From Lachnospiraceae bacterium (GTDB lineage Bacteria; Bacillota; Clostridia; Lachnospirales; Lachnospiraceae): a stretch of 49,363 nucleotides of DNA. The notes beneath the pieces were generated by a model, which worked only from the letters and a program-made list of their open reading frames with translations, was not told the DNA's origin and searched no databases. Below are positions 18,226 to 28,088 of this stretch, piece after piece. The stretch's first letter is position 1. Each line of letters opens with the position of its first letter. The stretch spans positions 1-49,363 of the forward strand of contig JAPFDH010000005.1 in NCBI GenBank assembly GCA_026169045.1. The letters are read 5' to 3'. A program made the position numbers and the translations under genes.

Positions 18226-18250
18226 TCTCCTGCCCCTTTCTTTTTATCTA

Positions 18251-18715
18251 TTAATACAGATTTTTTATCTTAAAATCCCTTTCACTTTCCCGGCGCATAT
18301 CTTTTTTCGCAATATCGTCCCTCTTATCATACAGTTTTTTTCCTTTTGCCAAAGCAATCTCCAATTTTACCAAACTTCCCTTAAAATAAACTTGTAAAGG
18401 CACGATAGTATATCCCTTTTGCGTCATTTTGCCCTCTATTTTATTAATTTCTCCACGATTTAATAATAGTTTTCGCACACGCAGAGGATCTTTATTGAAT
18501 ATGTTTCCCTTTTCATATGGGCTGATGTGCATATTATAAATCCAAACTTCACCCTTTTCAACCCGAATAAATGATTCTTTTAAACTGCATTTGCCCATTC
18601 GCAAAGATTTCACTTCCGTCCCCGCCAATGCAATTCCTGCCTCATATTTATCTTCTATAAAATAGTCATGGTATGCTTTCTTATTATTTGCAATTAATTT
18701 CGTGCCTGCTCCCAT
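18251..18715 (-). CDS. smpB: SsrA-binding protein SmpB
   Basis: SmpB binds tmRNA and brings it to stalled ribosomes. The 154-residue protein starts with the family features [18 protein letters not shown] and GTEVKSLR and contains LRVRKLLLN, all in the expected order. It starts 32 bases inside the end of rnr, with AGAGGAG in the rnr coding region as its ribosome binding site, so the two genes are translationally linked. The tmRNA gene itself lies two genes further on. Confidence 0.95.
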   Translation of the reverse strand: MGAGTKLIANNKKAYHDYFIEDKYEAGIALAGTEVKSLRMGKCSLKESFIRVEKGEVWIYNMHISPYEKGNIFNKDPLRVRKLLLNRGEINKIEGKMTQKGYTIVPLQVYFKGSLVKLEIALAKGKKLYDKRDDIAKKDMRRESERDFKIKNLY

Positions 18716-20891
18716 AATTTAAAAACTCCTCTTCTTCTTCATCATATCTATCATATAAAACAAAATCAATGGTTTTCATCAACGGATCTGCACCATCAAC
18801 CATGATTTTAACCCGTTCACCCAGCTTATACGTTTTTCCGGTCATTTCACCCACCAGACAATATTCATCTTCTAAGAAACGATAGTAATCACCTTCCATG
18901 GAAGATACATGAACCAACCCCTCCACCGTATTATCTAATTCTACATACATACCATAAGCAGTAATTCCACTGATCACACCATCGAAAAGTTCCCCTATAT
19001 GCTTTCTCATATATTGAACTTTCTTTAATTTAATAACTTCACGTTCAGCTTCTTCTGCCCTGCGTTCTGTCTGGCTGGACTGTTTAGCTACCTCAGGAAG
19101 AATATGGTCGAAATGTTTAACTTTCGATTCATCCAGACATCCATGTAAATTTTCCTTAATGATCCGATGAATCTGCAAATCCGGATACCGCCGAATCGGA
19201 GAAGTAAAATGGCAATAATATCGCGCTGACAAGCCAAAATGTCCCAAGCTTTCTGTTGAATATTTTGCTTGTTTCATAGAGCGAAGCATAAGGCGGCTGA
19301 TCAGCGGTTCGTTGGGCGTATTATCAATTTTTTCTAGAAGCTTGGCCAGCTCCTTCGGATGAATTTCCCGATTCGTTAAATGCAGTGTATACCCAAAATT
19401 GTTAATAAATGCGGCAAACTTTGCCATTTTCTCCTCATCCGGATTTTCATGAACGCGATATAAAAATGGTAACTCCTGCCAATAATAATCTTCTGCCACT
19501 GTCTCGTTAGCAGCCAGCATAAAATCTTCTATCAATTTTGTCGCTACATTACGCTCATAAGGTTTAATCTCCACCGGACGTCCTTTTTCATTCAGAACAA
19601 TCTTTGATTCAGGAAAATCAAAGTCAATCGCCCCACGGGAAAAACGCTTTTTACGAAGGATCCCACTGAGTTCTTCCATTCGCTGAAACATAGGAACAAA
19701 CTCATGATATTCTTCCATAAGCTCCTTATCGTGATCGACTAAAATCTTCTTAACTGCAGTATAACTCATTCTTCTGTCAACGCGCAAGACTGTTTCCACA
19801 ATTTTATGATTTAAAATCGTTCCTTTAGAATCAATCTCCATTATACAACTTAATGCCAGACGATCCGTACCAGCATTTAAGGAACAAATCCCATTGGAAA
19901 GCTTTTGGGGAAGCATGGGAATCACACGATCAATCAAATATACACTGGTTCCTCTTTTTAAAGCTTCTATATCCAGCGCACTGCCTTCTTTCACATAATG
20001 TGTTACATCAGCAATATGAACTCCCAAACAATAATTATCCCCTTCTTTTGTCAATGTAATCGCATCATCCAAATCTTTCGCATCTTCTCCATCGATTGTA
20101 ACCGTCTGCCAATCTCTGATATCCAATCGACCATCCAGGGATTCTTCACTAATATCATCAGGAATACTCTCCAGCTCTTTTTCCACATCAGCAGAAAAAC
20201 GCATGGGAATTTCATAGGATTTGGCAATTGATAAAATATCTGTTCCAGGATCATTTACATGTCCCAAAATTTCCCGAATCTTTCCTTCCGGTTTTTTTCT
20301 GGCATCTCCGTACGAAGTTATATGAACAGAAACTTTCTCTCCGTTTCTGGCACAAAGACTTTTTTCCAAAGGCACAAAAATATCACGGGTTATTTTGGGA
20401 TTATCTGGTACTACAAATCCAAATGTTTTATTTTTGTGAAAGGTACCAATTACATCGGTATATCCACGTTTAAGAACCCGTATAATTTTTCCTTCCGCTT
20501 TTTTTCCATCCTGTTCCCTGTTTTTTAATACAATAAGTACCTTATCCCCTTGCAAAGCATCTTTCATATCATCTGCTGAAATAAATACATCTTCTTCTCT
20601 TCCTTCTATTTTCACAAACCCGAATCCCCTTGGATTTGTCTCTAACGTTCCGGAAATTGCAAAAGCCTCCGTCAATCCATACTTTCCTCTGGAAGAAATA
20701 CTAATCCTTCCTTCTTCCAGTAATTCATCTAAGATCTTTGTAAATTCCCTCCGCATTTGTTTGGGAACCTGAAAAACTGATGCCAGTTCTTTTGCTTTCA
20801 TTGGAACATATGCTTTTTCTTCCATAAATTCCAATATCATTTTTTTCCTTCTTTCAATTACATCTATTTCGCTCTGTAATTCTTCTTTCAT
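18684..20891 (-). CDS. rnr: Ribonuclease R
   Basis: RNase R is a processive 3'-5' exoribonuclease that degrades structured RNA and, with SmpB-tmRNA, the messages of stalled ribosomes. The 735-residue protein has an N-terminal winged-helix segment, cold-shock RNA-binding domains, the RNB catalytic domain with [12 protein letters not shown] and the [11 protein letters not shown] signature, and a C-terminal S1 domain ([15 protein letters not shown]). The ATG at 20891 is chosen for the GGAG upstream; the start at 20939 lacks one. It lies between secG and smpB, the classical Firmicute order, separated from secG by a terminator. Confidence 0.94.
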   Translation of the reverse strand: MKEELQSEIDVIERRKKMILEFMEEKAYVPMKAKELASVFQVPKQMRREFTKILDELLEEGRISISSRGKYGLTEAFAISGTLETNPRGFGFVKIEGREEDVFISADDMKDALQGDKVLIVLKNREQDGKKAEGKIIRVLKRGYTDVIGTFHKNKTFGFVVPDNPKITRDIFVPLEKSLCARNGEKVSVHITSYGDARKKPEGKIREILGHVNDPGTDILSIAKSYEIPMRFSADVEKELESIPDDISEESLDGRLDIRDWQTVTIDGEDAKDLDDAITLTKEGDNYCLGVHIADVTHYVKEGSALDIEALKRGTSVYLIDRVIPMLPQKLSNGICSLNAGTDRLALSCIMEIDSKGTILNHKIVETVLRVDRRMSYTAVKKILVDHDKELMEEYHEFVPMFQRMEELSGILRKKRFSRGAIDFDFPESKIVLNEKGRPVEIKPYERNVATKLIEDFMLAANETVAEDYYWQELPFLYRVHENPDEEKMAKFAAFINNFGYTLHLTNREIHPKELAKLLEKIDNTPNEPLISRLMLRSMKQAKYSTESLGHFGLSARYYCHFTSPIRRYPDLQIHRIIKENLHGCLDESKVKHFDHILPEVAKQSSQTERRAEEAEREVIKLKKVQYMRKHIGELFDGVISGITAYGMYVELDNTVEGLVHVSSMEGDYYRFLEDEYCLVGEMTGKTYKLGERVKIMVDGADPLMKTIDFVLYDRYDEEEEEFLNYGSRHEINCK

Positions 20892-20948
20892 ATAATTCTC
20901 CAATCTTTTGATCATATATTTACTAACGCTTTTTATCACGCATACTGC

Positions 20949-20982
20949 AAAAAAACACTCTCGGTTTTACCCAAGAGTGTTT
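20949..20982 (-). terminator. Terminator between secG and rnr
   Basis: An 8-base perfect outer stem (20954-20961 with 20974-20981) is followed on the minus strand by seven T residues (20949-20955, overlapping the stem base). It would attenuate read-through from secG into rnr. Confidence 0.78.
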
Positions 20983-20989
20983 CAGCCGT

Positions 20990-21229
20990 TTAGAAATTAA
21001 TATTTAAAACGATAGCCAATACCATAAAAGCTATGGCTAAAATCGTAGTTCCACGTTCCAACTTTCCTTCCACAGAACGTCCCTTATTCTTTCCCCAATA
21101 GGTCTCTGCAATACCGCTGATGGAACCGCTCAGACCCGCTGATTTTCCTTCTTGAAGCAATACTAAAACAGTAAGGCCGATACAAATCAATATAAATATA
21201 ACGGAGATTACTATTCTTAAAATTTCCAT
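20990..21229 (-). CDS. secG: Preprotein translocase subunit SecG
   Basis: SecG is the small, accessory membrane subunit of the SecYEG channel. The 79-residue protein has two membrane helices (about residues 5-25 and 60-78), joined by a glycine/serine-rich loop LLQEGKSAGLSGSISG that is characteristic of SecG. GAGGGAAAT precedes the ATG. It has its own promoter about 190 bases upstream and a terminator behind it. Confidence 0.94.
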   Translation of the reverse strand: MEILRIVISVIFILICIGLTVLVLLQEGKSAGLSGSISGIAETYWGKNKGRSVEGKLERGTTILAIAFMVLAIVLNINF

Positions 21230-21417
21230 ATTTCCCTCTCATTCCAGCTGAAGTTATAACAGCCTGTATTTATTTCTGTAAAACAGCAGACAACGTGAAT
21301 TTGATAATCCGTATCTTACCTGCAGTATAAACAAATCCCTTTCGCTTTGCTGCACAGTTTTAGCTTTTGTAATAACAAAATAGGAATGCACACCCATTCC
21401 CTTAAACAAACACATAT
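21230..21417 (-). other. Long leader of secG with a possible small upstream frame
   Basis: The stretch between the promoter and secG carries no recognised RNA family. A frame starting at GTG 21391, behind AAGGGA at good spacing, runs 45 codons to a stop at 21254. Its product is not recognisable, so it may be a leader peptide or chance. Confidence 0.25.
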
Positions 21418-21446
21418 AGTTTATCACACTAGAAAAGAAATCGCAA
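21418..21446 (-). promoter_or_regulatory. Promoter of secG
   Basis: On the minus strand TTGCGA (21441-21446), 17 bases, and TAAACT (21418-21423) form a plausible housekeeping promoter, placed just behind the pheT terminator. Confidence 0.55.
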
Positions 21447-21487
21447 GTATTTTTCACAATTATTTGAAATTTCATACTTAAATATAA

Positions 21488-21532
21488 GAAAAAAGCTGGC
21501 ACACTTATCTCCATCGTTATAAGTATGCCAGC
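21488..21532 (-). terminator. Terminator of pheST
   Basis: Two 14-base arms (21495-21508 and 21519-21532) pair with a single G-U pair. On the minus strand the stem is followed by six T residues. It lies about 36 bases after the pheT stop. Confidence 0.85.
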
Positions 21533-21568
21533 ATCTTGTTTCACTGATAAACAGTTATCTCTGAATGA

Positions 21569-23989
21569 TTATTTACGCAGCTCAATTCCAAGAGCAGTTA
21601 ATCCATTCAAAATTTTATCCATCACAGTATTTACTTCCTTGTCCTCTAATGTATGGTCTGCGGCACGGAATGTAATGGAATACGCCACAGATTTATATCC
21701 TGCCATAATCTGTGCCCCTTCATAAATATCAAAAAGATTGTAGCTTTCCAAAAGTTTTCCGCCATTCTTTTCAATAATTTCTTCTACCTGACCCACTAAA
21801 ATTTCCTTCTTCATCACCATACTGATATCACGGGTCACAGACGGATATTTTGCAATACCTGCATATTTTCTGTCAAATGTAGCATATTCACATACATATG
21901 GCATATCAATGACAGCAATATATACACGTTCACCGATTCCGTAATTCTCCGCCACGGTAGGATGAATTTCACCTAAATATCCTACAGTCTGATCTTTGTA
22001 AATTATTTCTGCCTGACGTCCAGGATGAAGGAACGTTTTTTGTGCATTGGGATTGTAATGAATCTTTTCATTCATCCCCACCTTATCAAAGAATTCTTCT
22101 ACGACGCCCTTCATGGTGAAGAAATCCCCTTCTCCGTACATTCCAAGTGTAAACTGTGTCCGTTCATCCGGAAGTTCTGTCACCGGAAGTTTTTTAGGAA
22201 GATAAATATTTCCAATCTCATATAAACGAACATTCTTATTTCTTCTGTTATAATTTGTGGACAATGACGTAAGCATACCATTCAAAGGTGTGGTACGCAT
22301 AATACTGTAATCCTCTCCCAAAGGATTCAGAATAGTAATCACTTTACGAAGCGAAGATTCTTCCGGAATCAATAACTTATCAAATACTTTCGGACTTTCA
22401 AAGGAATAGGTCATAGCCTGGCTGAATCCGCAAAACTCTGCTATATTTTTAGCCACTTCCTCGATACGCAGTTTAAAAGACAGCTTTCCTGTTGTAGCCT
22501 CTCCACATGGAAGAGTAGTAGGTATATTATCATATCCGAAGAAACGTGCTACTTCCTCAGCAATATCTGCTTTACGTTCCAAATCCTGACGGAATGTAGG
22601 AACAATAATATCACCGGAAGTCTCATCATAAACCAATTCCAAAGGCTTAAAATAAGAAAGCATCTCTTCTTTGGTTAAATTGGTTCCCAAAAGACGGTTG
22701 ATATATTCTGGATCAAACGGAACACGACGTTCTTCTCTTTTTACCGGATAATAATCAATCATTCCGCCTACAACTTCACCACATCCCAATTCTTCAATCA
22801 ACTGACATGCGCGATTAATTGCTGCTTCAGCATTATTAGGATCAAGTCCTTTTTCAAATTTTCCGGAAGCATCTGTCCGCAATCCCACTTTTTTCGCTGA
22901 CAAACGAATATTGGTTCCGTCAAAACATGCTGATTCAAATACCATAGTTGTCACATCATCTGTTATCTTGGAGTTTTCTCCACCCATGATACCAGCGATA
23001 CCAACTTCCTTTTCTCCGTCACAGATCATAAGAATAGAAGAATCCAGTTTTCTGACCTGCTTATCCAGCGTTTCAAATTCTGTGTTATCCTGAGCACGCT
23101 TAACCACAATTTTATGATCTGCAATCCTGTCATAATCATACGCATGCATAGGCTGACCATATTCTTCCATTACATAATTTGTAATATCAACAATATTGTT
23201 GATCGGACGAATTCCGCTTGCAGCCAGACGTCTCTGCATCCACTTTGGAGATGGTCCTAATTTAATATTCTTTACCATTCTGGCACAATAGCGTGGACAA
23301 AGTTCCTGATCTTCTACTTCAACCTGAAGATAATCGTGAATATTCTCACTATTTCCGGTTGCCTTCACCACCGGAGGATAAAATGGCTTTCTAAATGTAG
23401 CAGCAGCTTCCCTTGCAATTCCTACAACACTGTAACAATCCACACGGTTAGAAGTTATTTCATATTCAAAAACATGATCATGAAGCCCCAAAAGTTCCAC
23501 AGCATCTGCTCCAACCGGTGCTTCCGGATCAAAAATATAAATACCATTTTCCGGTGCTTCCGGATACATTTCCCGAGAGGAACCAAGCTCTTCAATGGAA
23601 CACATCATACCAAAGGATTCCACACCTCTCAATTTTCCTTTTTTTATTTTGATTCCATTTTCCGGCATAGGACCGCCATCATGTCCACCAGCCACACATC
23701 CTCCTACAAGAACGACTGGAACCTTATCCCCTTCCTTTACGTTGGGAGCACCTGTGACAATCTGAATGATTTCACTGCCAATATTCACCTGACAAATGAT
23801 AAGTTTATTTGCATCCGGATGTTTTTCGATTTTTTCAATCTGTCCTACCACAATTTTATCCAGATTTTTATCCAGACTGGTATATCCTTCCACCTTCGTA
23901 CCAGATAATGTCATAGCATCTGTATATTCTTGTGCAGTACATGTAAGATCAGGTACATATGCCTTAATCCATGATAATGCTGTATTCAT
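21569..23989 (-). CDS. pheT: Phenylalanine--tRNA ligase beta subunit
   Basis: PheT forms an alpha2-beta2 synthetase with PheS and carries tRNA-binding and editing functions. The 806-residue product has an N-terminal tRNA-binding domain (VGQIEKIEKHPDANKL), the central B3/B4 editing region, the B5 and catalytic-like domains, and a C-terminal anticodon-binding domain (KYPSVTRDISMV). The ATG at 23989 has an AAAGGAG upstream and begins the conserved NTALSWIKAYVP. The gene follows pheS by 73 bases, without a promoter between them, and shares its T-box. Confidence 0.96.
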   Translation of the reverse strand: MNTALSWIKAYVPDLTCTAQEYTDAMTLSGTKVEGYTSLDKNLDKIVVGQIEKIEKHPDANKLIICQVNIGSEIIQIVTGAPNVKEGDKVPVVLVGGCVAGGHDGGPMPENGIKIKKGKLRGVESFGMMCSIEELGSSREMYPEAPENGIYIFDPEAPVGADAVELLGLHDHVFEYEITSNRVDCYSVVGIAREAAATFRKPFYPPVVKATGNSENIHDYLQVEVEDQELCPRYCARMVKNIKLGPSPKWMQRRLAASGIRPINNIVDITNYVMEEYGQPMHAYDYDRIADHKIVVKRAQDNTEFETLDKQVRKLDSSILMICDGEKEVGIAGIMGGENSKITDDVTTMVFESACFDGTNIRLSAKKVGLRTDASGKFEKGLDPNNAEAAINRACQLIEELGCGEVVGGMIDYYPVKREERRVPFDPEYINRLLGTNLTKEEMLSYFKPLELVYDETSGDIIVPTFRQDLERKADIAEEVARFFGYDNIPTTLPCGEATTGKLSFKLRIEEVAKNIAEFCGFSQAMTYSFESPKVFDKLLIPEESSLRKVITILNPLGEDYSIMRTTPLNGMLTSLSTNYNRRNKNVRLYEIGNIYLPKKLPVTELPDERTQFTLGMYGEGDFFTMKGVVEEFFDKVGMNEKIHYNPNAQKTFLHPGRQAEIIYKDQTVGYLGEIHPTVAENYGIGERVYIAVIDMPYVCEYATFDRKYAGIAKYPSVTRDISMVMKKEILVGQVEEIIEKNGGKLLESYNLFDIYEGAQIMAGYKSVAYSITFRAADHTLEDKEVNTVMDKILNGLTALGIELRK

Positions 23990-24062
23990 GAGAAATTCTT
24001 CTCCTTTCTTCACCAATGATTTTCTAAATGTATAAACGCTTTGTCAAAACAAATCTTCATTC

Positions 24063-25082
24063 TTAAAATTGCTTTAGGAATCTTGTATCATTTTCATAGA
24101 GAAGGCGCATATCATCAATTTCATATTTCAAAAGCGCAATACGTTCCAAGCCAACACCAAATGCAAAGCCGCTATATTCTTCCGGATTAATTCCGCACAT
24201 CTCCAACACACGAGGATGAACCATACCACATCCCAGAATTTCAATCCAACCAGATCCCTTACAGAATCTGCATCCGGATCCTCCGCATTTAAAGCAGGTC
24301 ACATCCACTTCCGCAGAAGGCTCAGTAAATGGGAAATGATGAGGACGGAATTTTACTTTTGTATTTTCGCCAAATAACTGCTTTGCAAACTCAGCCAATG
24401 TTCCTTTTAAATCTGCAAATGTAATATTTTTATCAATAACCAGACCCTCTATCTGATGGAAAGAAGGGGAATGTGTTGCATCCACTTCATCGGAACGGAA
24501 TACACGTCCCGGAGCAATCATACGAATAGGTAAATGTCCCTTTTCCATGACACGAACCTGTACCGGAGATGTCTGTGTACGCAATACAATTTCATTATTG
24601 ATATAGAATGTATCCTGTTCATCTTTTGCAGGATGATTTGCAGGAATATTCAGTTTCTCAAAATTATATTCATCATACTCTACTTCCGGTCCTTCTACCA
24701 CTTCATATCCCATACCAATAAAGATACGTTCCACTTCTTCCAATGCAATGGTATTTGGATGACGATGCCCCACATTGTTTTTCTTTGCCGGTAAAGTAAC
24801 ATCTATTGTTTCTCTTGCCAGCTGTTCTTCTCTAGCCTTGGCTGCTAATTTTTTCTTTGTTTCTTCCAAAAATGATTCTATAGCCTGACGGGTCTCATTT
24901 ACCAGCTGGCCTACTTTCGGACGATCCTCCGGAGCGACATCTTTCATGCTTTTCAGAACTGTCGTTAATTCTCCTTTTTTTCCTAAATAATTAATGCGGA
25001 TTTCATTCAGCCTCTCCAGAGCTTCAGAATCCTGAATCTGCTTCATCGCTTCTTCTCTGATTTTCTGCAGCGTTTCTTTCAT
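24063..25082 (-). CDS. pheS: Phenylalanine--tRNA ligase alpha subunit
   Basis: The catalytic subunit attaches Phe to tRNA-Phe. The 339-residue protein has an N-terminal coiled-coil and a class II catalytic core with RTQTSPVQVR, PGRVFRSDEVDATHSPSFHQ (motif 2), and the C-terminal FAFGVGLERIALLKY (motif 3). The internal CFKCGGSGCRFCKGSGW is a cysteine cluster also found in other Firmicute PheS proteins. The ATG at 25082 is chosen because AAAGGAAG precedes it and it starts the coiled-coil at the usual residue; the reading from 25142 runs into the T-box terminator. Confidence 0.96.
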   Translation of the reverse strand: MKETLQKIREEAMKQIQDSEALERLNEIRINYLGKKGELTTVLKSMKDVAPEDRPKVGQLVNETRQAIESFLEETKKKLAAKAREEQLARETIDVTLPAKKNNVGHRHPNTIALEEVERIFIGMGYEVVEGPEVEYDEYNFEKLNIPANHPAKDEQDTFYINNEIVLRTQTSPVQVRVMEKGHLPIRMIAPGRVFRSDEVDATHSPSFHQIEGLVIDKNITFADLKGTLAEFAKQLFGENTKVKFRPHHFPFTEPSAEVDVTCFKCGGSGCRFCKGSGWIEILGCGMVHPRVLEMCGINPEEYSGFAFGVGLERIALLKYEIDDMRLLYENDTRFLKQF

Positions 25083-25140
25083 GGTTTTCTTCCTTTCCTC
25101 CTGTTTTATGCCTGCAATATAACATTTTTTCAATGATACC

Positions 25141-25414
25141 AAAAAACTCCGTCCCTCATATAATGAGGGACGGAGTATATCCGCGGTACCACCCTGATTT
25201 CTGCTAATTTACAGACACTCGGTGTGCGTAACGAGCACAACGCGTCATTTCCTACTACCTTGTTTCTCACAAATATCGAAGCATCTATTCAGAAATGCAG
25301 CTTCCGTGTGAAATTCATTTTCTATTTGAACCAGGGATGGCTTCCAGCCGATGACCTTCCCTCTCTGATGGAAAATAAAAAACTACTGAACACGTTCTCA
25401 GCCTTTTCACTATA
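25141..25414 (-). promoter_or_regulatory. T-box leader controlling pheST
   Basis: On the minus strand the conserved T-box AGGGTGGTACCGCG (about 25181-25195) is followed by a strong terminator stem (ACTCCGTCCCTCAT with its complement, 25147-25178) and six T residues. Upstream is a stem I with an AG-bulge region (AGAGAGGGAAGG) and a specifier loop GAATTTCAC around 25307-25316. Both possible registers there, TTT and TTC, code for Phe. Uncharged tRNA-Phe binding would favour antitermination and pheST expression. Confidence 0.92.
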
Positions 25415-25421
25415 ATTCCAT

Positions 25422-25449
25422 ATTGTAACAGAAAAAAACAGAATGTCAA
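25422..25449 (-). promoter_or_regulatory. Promoter of the pheST T-box leader
   Basis: TTGACA (25444-25449) and TACAAT (25422-25427) on the minus strand, 16 bases apart, lie just after the MFS gene stop. Confidence 0.65.
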
Positions 25450-25471
25450 GAGAAAACGCAAGAATTATTGC

Positions 25472-26671
25472 TTAACAAAGCTGAGAAGAAAACTCCTGAC
25501 TTTTTTGCCTGGATAAAAATAATCCGATAAGAAGTAAAACCGGAAATATAATGGCAGCCAGAATCCCTAAGCGTAAGTTATTATGAAAGCTGCTGGAAAC
25601 AATCCCTGCTAAAGTCGGACCACTGGAACAACCGAAATCTCCTGCCAAAGCCAACATTGCAAATAAAGCTGTACCTCCATTTTTTATGGATGCAGAGGCT
25701 CTGCTAAATGTGCCCGGCCATAGAATTCCTACAGAAAAACCACAAACAGCACATCCTAAAAGGCCAAAAATTGGTATAGGAATCAAAGCAATGCACAAAT
25801 AAGAGGCAATACATAATAGGCAACTAAATTTTATAAAATAATCCAAATTCAATTTATCTCCGTATTTTCCATAAATAAGCCTCGAAATCCCCATGAGCAG
25901 AGCAAATGACATTGGACCTGCCAAATCTCCCACCGTTTTACTGACATGCAGACCCTCTTCTGCAAACGTAGAAGCCCACTGGCTGACCGCTTGCTCTGAT
26001 GCACCGGCACACATCATCATCAACATCATAATCCAAAAAATTTTTTTCATAAAAAGTTCTTTTAATGACAATCCCTTTTCTCCATCCTCATGTAAAGAAT
26101 AGATAGGTGCCTTGGAAAAAATGAACGCATTCACTACAGGTATTACAACCCATATAATAGCCACAATTTTCCAGTTTTGAATACCAAACAAAACAAAAAA
26201 TGCGGTGGATAGCAAAACGACTCCCATATGTCCCCAACAATAAAATGAATGCAGTAAACTCATCGCTTTTTCTTTGTTTTCTGTTGGACACGCTTCGATA
26301 ATAGGACTAACCAATACTTCCAACAAACCTCCGCCAACTGCATAAATAGAAACAGAAATCAAAATACCGGTAAATGCATCCGGCAGAAGATCCGGTAAAA
26401 TGGTAAGGAATAAAAGCCCTGCTGCCGAACAGATATGAGCCACTACTATAGCTATCCGATATCCGATTTTGTCAATAAAACCGGCTGAAACGAGATCCAC
26501 CAACAATTGTATCAGAAAATTAACGGTAATCAGAAGTGTAATCTTGGAAAGCGGAATCTCATAACTGTTTTGAAATGTAACGAAAAGCAATGGGACAAAA
26601 TTGTTCACGATCGCTTGGACAATATATCCGATAAAACACGCATACATTGTTTTCTTATAATTTGGTTCCAT
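25472..26671 (-). CDS. Major facilitator superfamily transporter
   Basis: The 399-residue protein has about 12 membrane segments. The loop after the second segment reads DKIGYRIAI, a diverged form of the MFS motif A, and HSFYCWGHMG resembles the FucP-like sugar branch. The ATG at 26671 has AAAGGAG unusually far upstream (about 16 bases), so translation may be weak or the start slightly different. It has its own promoter and diverges from the YihY gene. No terminator lies between it and the pheST promoter. The substrate is unknown; a sugar is a guess from the FucP resemblance. Confidence 0.8.
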   Translation of the reverse strand: MEPNYKKTMYACFIGYIVQAIVNNFVPLLFVTFQNSYEIPLSKITLLITVNFLIQLLVDLVSAGFIDKIGYRIAIVVAHICSAAGLLFLTILPDLLPDAFTGILISVSIYAVGGGLLEVLVSPIIEACPTENKEKAMSLLHSFYCWGHMGVVLLSTAFFVLFGIQNWKIVAIIWVVIPVVNAFIFSKAPIYSLHEDGEKGLSLKELFMKKIFWIMMLMMMCAGASEQAVSQWASTFAEEGLHVSKTVGDLAGPMSFALLMGISRLIYGKYGDKLNLDYFIKFSCLLCIASYLCIALIPIPIFGLLGCAVCGFSVGILWPGTFSRASASIKNGGTALFAMLALAGDFGCSSGPTLAGIVSSSFHNNLRLGILAAIIFPVLLLIGLFLSRQKSQEFSSQLC

Positions 26672-26712
26672 TTTTTTCTTTTAAGAACTCCTTTCATAGA
26701 GAATTTTTATCA

Positions 26713-26741
26713 AGTATAGCATGTCATATTCACAAGGTCAA
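26713..26741 (-). promoter_or_regulatory. Promoter of the MFS gene
   Basis: On the minus strand TTGACC (26736-26741) and TATACT (26713-26718) are exactly 17 bases apart and about 40 bases before the start codon. Confidence 0.62.
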
Positions 26742-26810
26742 AGGCATTTTGAAAAATACTATGTTCCTATGTTTTATGGCTAAAATTCCTTTTTCCCGCA
26801 TAAACTATTA

Positions 26811-26839
26811 TTGCTATTGCACTTTAAAAATGATATGAT
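26811..26839 (+). promoter_or_regulatory. Promoter of the YihY-family gene
   Basis: TTGCTA (26811-26816), 17 bases, and TATGAT (26834-26839) lie about 85 bases before the ATG at 26925. Confidence 0.55.
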
Positions 26840-26924
26840 GTTTGCGTAATTACCAGATATTTGAAAACCACGCAAGTACTTTCCTTAATTCTGTGAAAAT
26901 AATAAAAAGAAAGACAGGACAGCT

Positions 26925-27749
26925 ATGAAAAATTTTCTTTTTGATGTTTGGAGTATTGGAACACGTTGCTCAAAAGACAAGGTAACCATTTATTCTGCCT
27001 ATGCAGCACTTTTCTTAATCATCGCCGTTTTTCCATTTTTAATGCTGCTATTTGGTCTTTTACAATACGTTCCGGTTCCTCAGGATCTTCTGATCCGCAG
27101 CATTGCTCAAGTCGTTCCGCAACAGTTCATGAATGTTGTTGTTCAAATTTTAAATGAAATTTTAAGTAAGTCCAGCGGAACTTTCGTTTCTTTAACCGCC
27201 ATCACTGCCATGTGGGCAGCATCCAGAGGTGTAATGGGGCTTCTGTATGGTATTAATGCCGTTTACCACACCACAGATAATCGAAATTGGCTGATTATGC
27301 GTTCAGTCAGTATTTTATATACAGTAATGTTTCTAATTCTGATCATCGCAACCTTACTGCTCCTTGTATTCGGAAACCAATTGGTTGCATTTGTAGAGCG
27401 TTTCTTTCCGTTGCTTTATGAATTTACGGTAGGTGTTGTATTTATGCGGGCGATTATTATTATCGTAGCACTGACAGCTTTTTTTACTCTTATTTACCAT
27501 GTGTTTCCCAATCGCCCATCACGCTTTTTTTCTCACCTTCCGGGAGCTCTTTTTTCAGCTTTGGGATGGATGATTTATTCCTACGCATTTTCCTTTTATA
27601 TTAATCATGTCAGTAATTATACATCCATGTATGGCAGTCTAACCATAATTGTACTATTGATTCTCTGGCTGTATTTTTGTATGAATATCATTTTCATTGG
27701 CGGAGAATTGAATGCTTTTATGATTGAACAAAAAAACAAAAAGGGATAG
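26925..27749 (+). CDS. YihY/BrkB-family inner membrane protein
   Basis: The 274-residue protein has about six membrane segments and the family features AAYAALFLIIAVFPFLMLL near the N terminus (residues 25-45), AMWAASRGVMGLLYGINAVY (88-107) and a C-terminal GGELNA. Proteins of this family were once called ribonuclease BN or virulence factor BrkB. The nuclease label is obsolete and the true role, perhaps transport, is not settled. AGGA precedes the ATG. It is a single-gene unit closed by a bidirectional terminator that contains its stop codon. Confidence 0.87.
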   Translation: MKNFLFDVWSIGTRCSKDKVTIYSAYAALFLIIAVFPFLMLLFGLLQYVPVPQDLLIRSIAQVVPQQFMNVVVQILNEILSKSSGTFVSLTAITAMWAASRGVMGLLYGINAVYHTTDNRNWLIMRSVSILYTVMFLILIIATLLLLVFGNQLVAFVERFFPLLYEFTVGVVFMRAIIIIVALTAFFTLIYHVFPNRPSRFFSHLPGALFSALGWMIYSYAFSFYINHVSNYTSMYGSLTIIVLLILWLYFCMNIIFIGGELNAFMIEQKNKKG

Positions 27750-27774
27750 TGCTCCATACACACTGTCCCTTTTT
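27738..27774. terminator. Bidirectional terminator between YihY and the small-protein genes
   Basis: Arms 27738-27751 and 27761-27774 form a 14-base stem with one G-U pair. T-rich tracts follow in both directions, so it can serve the convergent genes on both strands. Confidence 0.8.
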
Positions 27775-27786
27775 AAATCAATCACT

Positions 27787-28074
27787 TTATTTATTTCCAT
27801 TTCGATTAAACATCCGTGTCATTTGTCGAAGCATATCAACCTTTTTCTTTTCTGCTGAAGACATATTTGCCTTCATTTTTCCAATAATAAAATCCGTCTC
27901 CTTATCTGTAAATTGAATTCCTTTACTATTTGCACGACTCATAACACTTAATAAAAATGGCATCATTTCATTTTTATTTTTCCGTTTCATTTCCTCCAAC
28001 ATGGCATTTAAAAAAGCTACTTTCTCAGGAGACATATTAAGTCCTAAGTTTTCATTCCAGTTTGACTGATTCAA
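27787..28074 (-). CDS. Small hypothetical protein (95 aa)
   Basis: This is a charged, methionine-rich, probably all-helical protein without signal peptide or membrane segment. The central part contains MMPFLLSVMSRANSKGI followed by FTDKETDFIIGKMK and SSAEKKKVDMLRQM. I do not recognise a characterised family. The start is a TTG at 28072-28074, which overlaps the stop of a four-codon frame (ATGGAAATTTGA) behind GGGGG; this suggests translational re-initiation. It follows the 112-residue gene by 14 bases and is almost certainly co-transcribed with it. A role with that partner is likely but unknown. Confidence 0.65.
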   Translation of the reverse strand: MNQSNWNENLGLNMSPEKVAFLNAMLEEMKRKNKNEMMPFLLSVMSRANSKGIQFTDKETDFIIGKMKANMSSAEKKKVDMLRQMTRMFNRNGNK

Positions 28075-28088
28075 ATTTCCATACCCCC

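Noticed and set aside
21281-21295. GCAGACAACG as a fourth copy of the dispersed repeat
   Set aside because: Only about ten bases match the core and the flanking hairpin and AAA-rich side are absent, so chance is likely.
21254-21544. Full 96-codon minus-strand frame behind secG as a protein gene
   Set aside because: Its first half runs through the pheT terminator and the secG promoter, and the composition looks random. Only the shorter 45-codon part behind AAGGGA was kept as a possibility.
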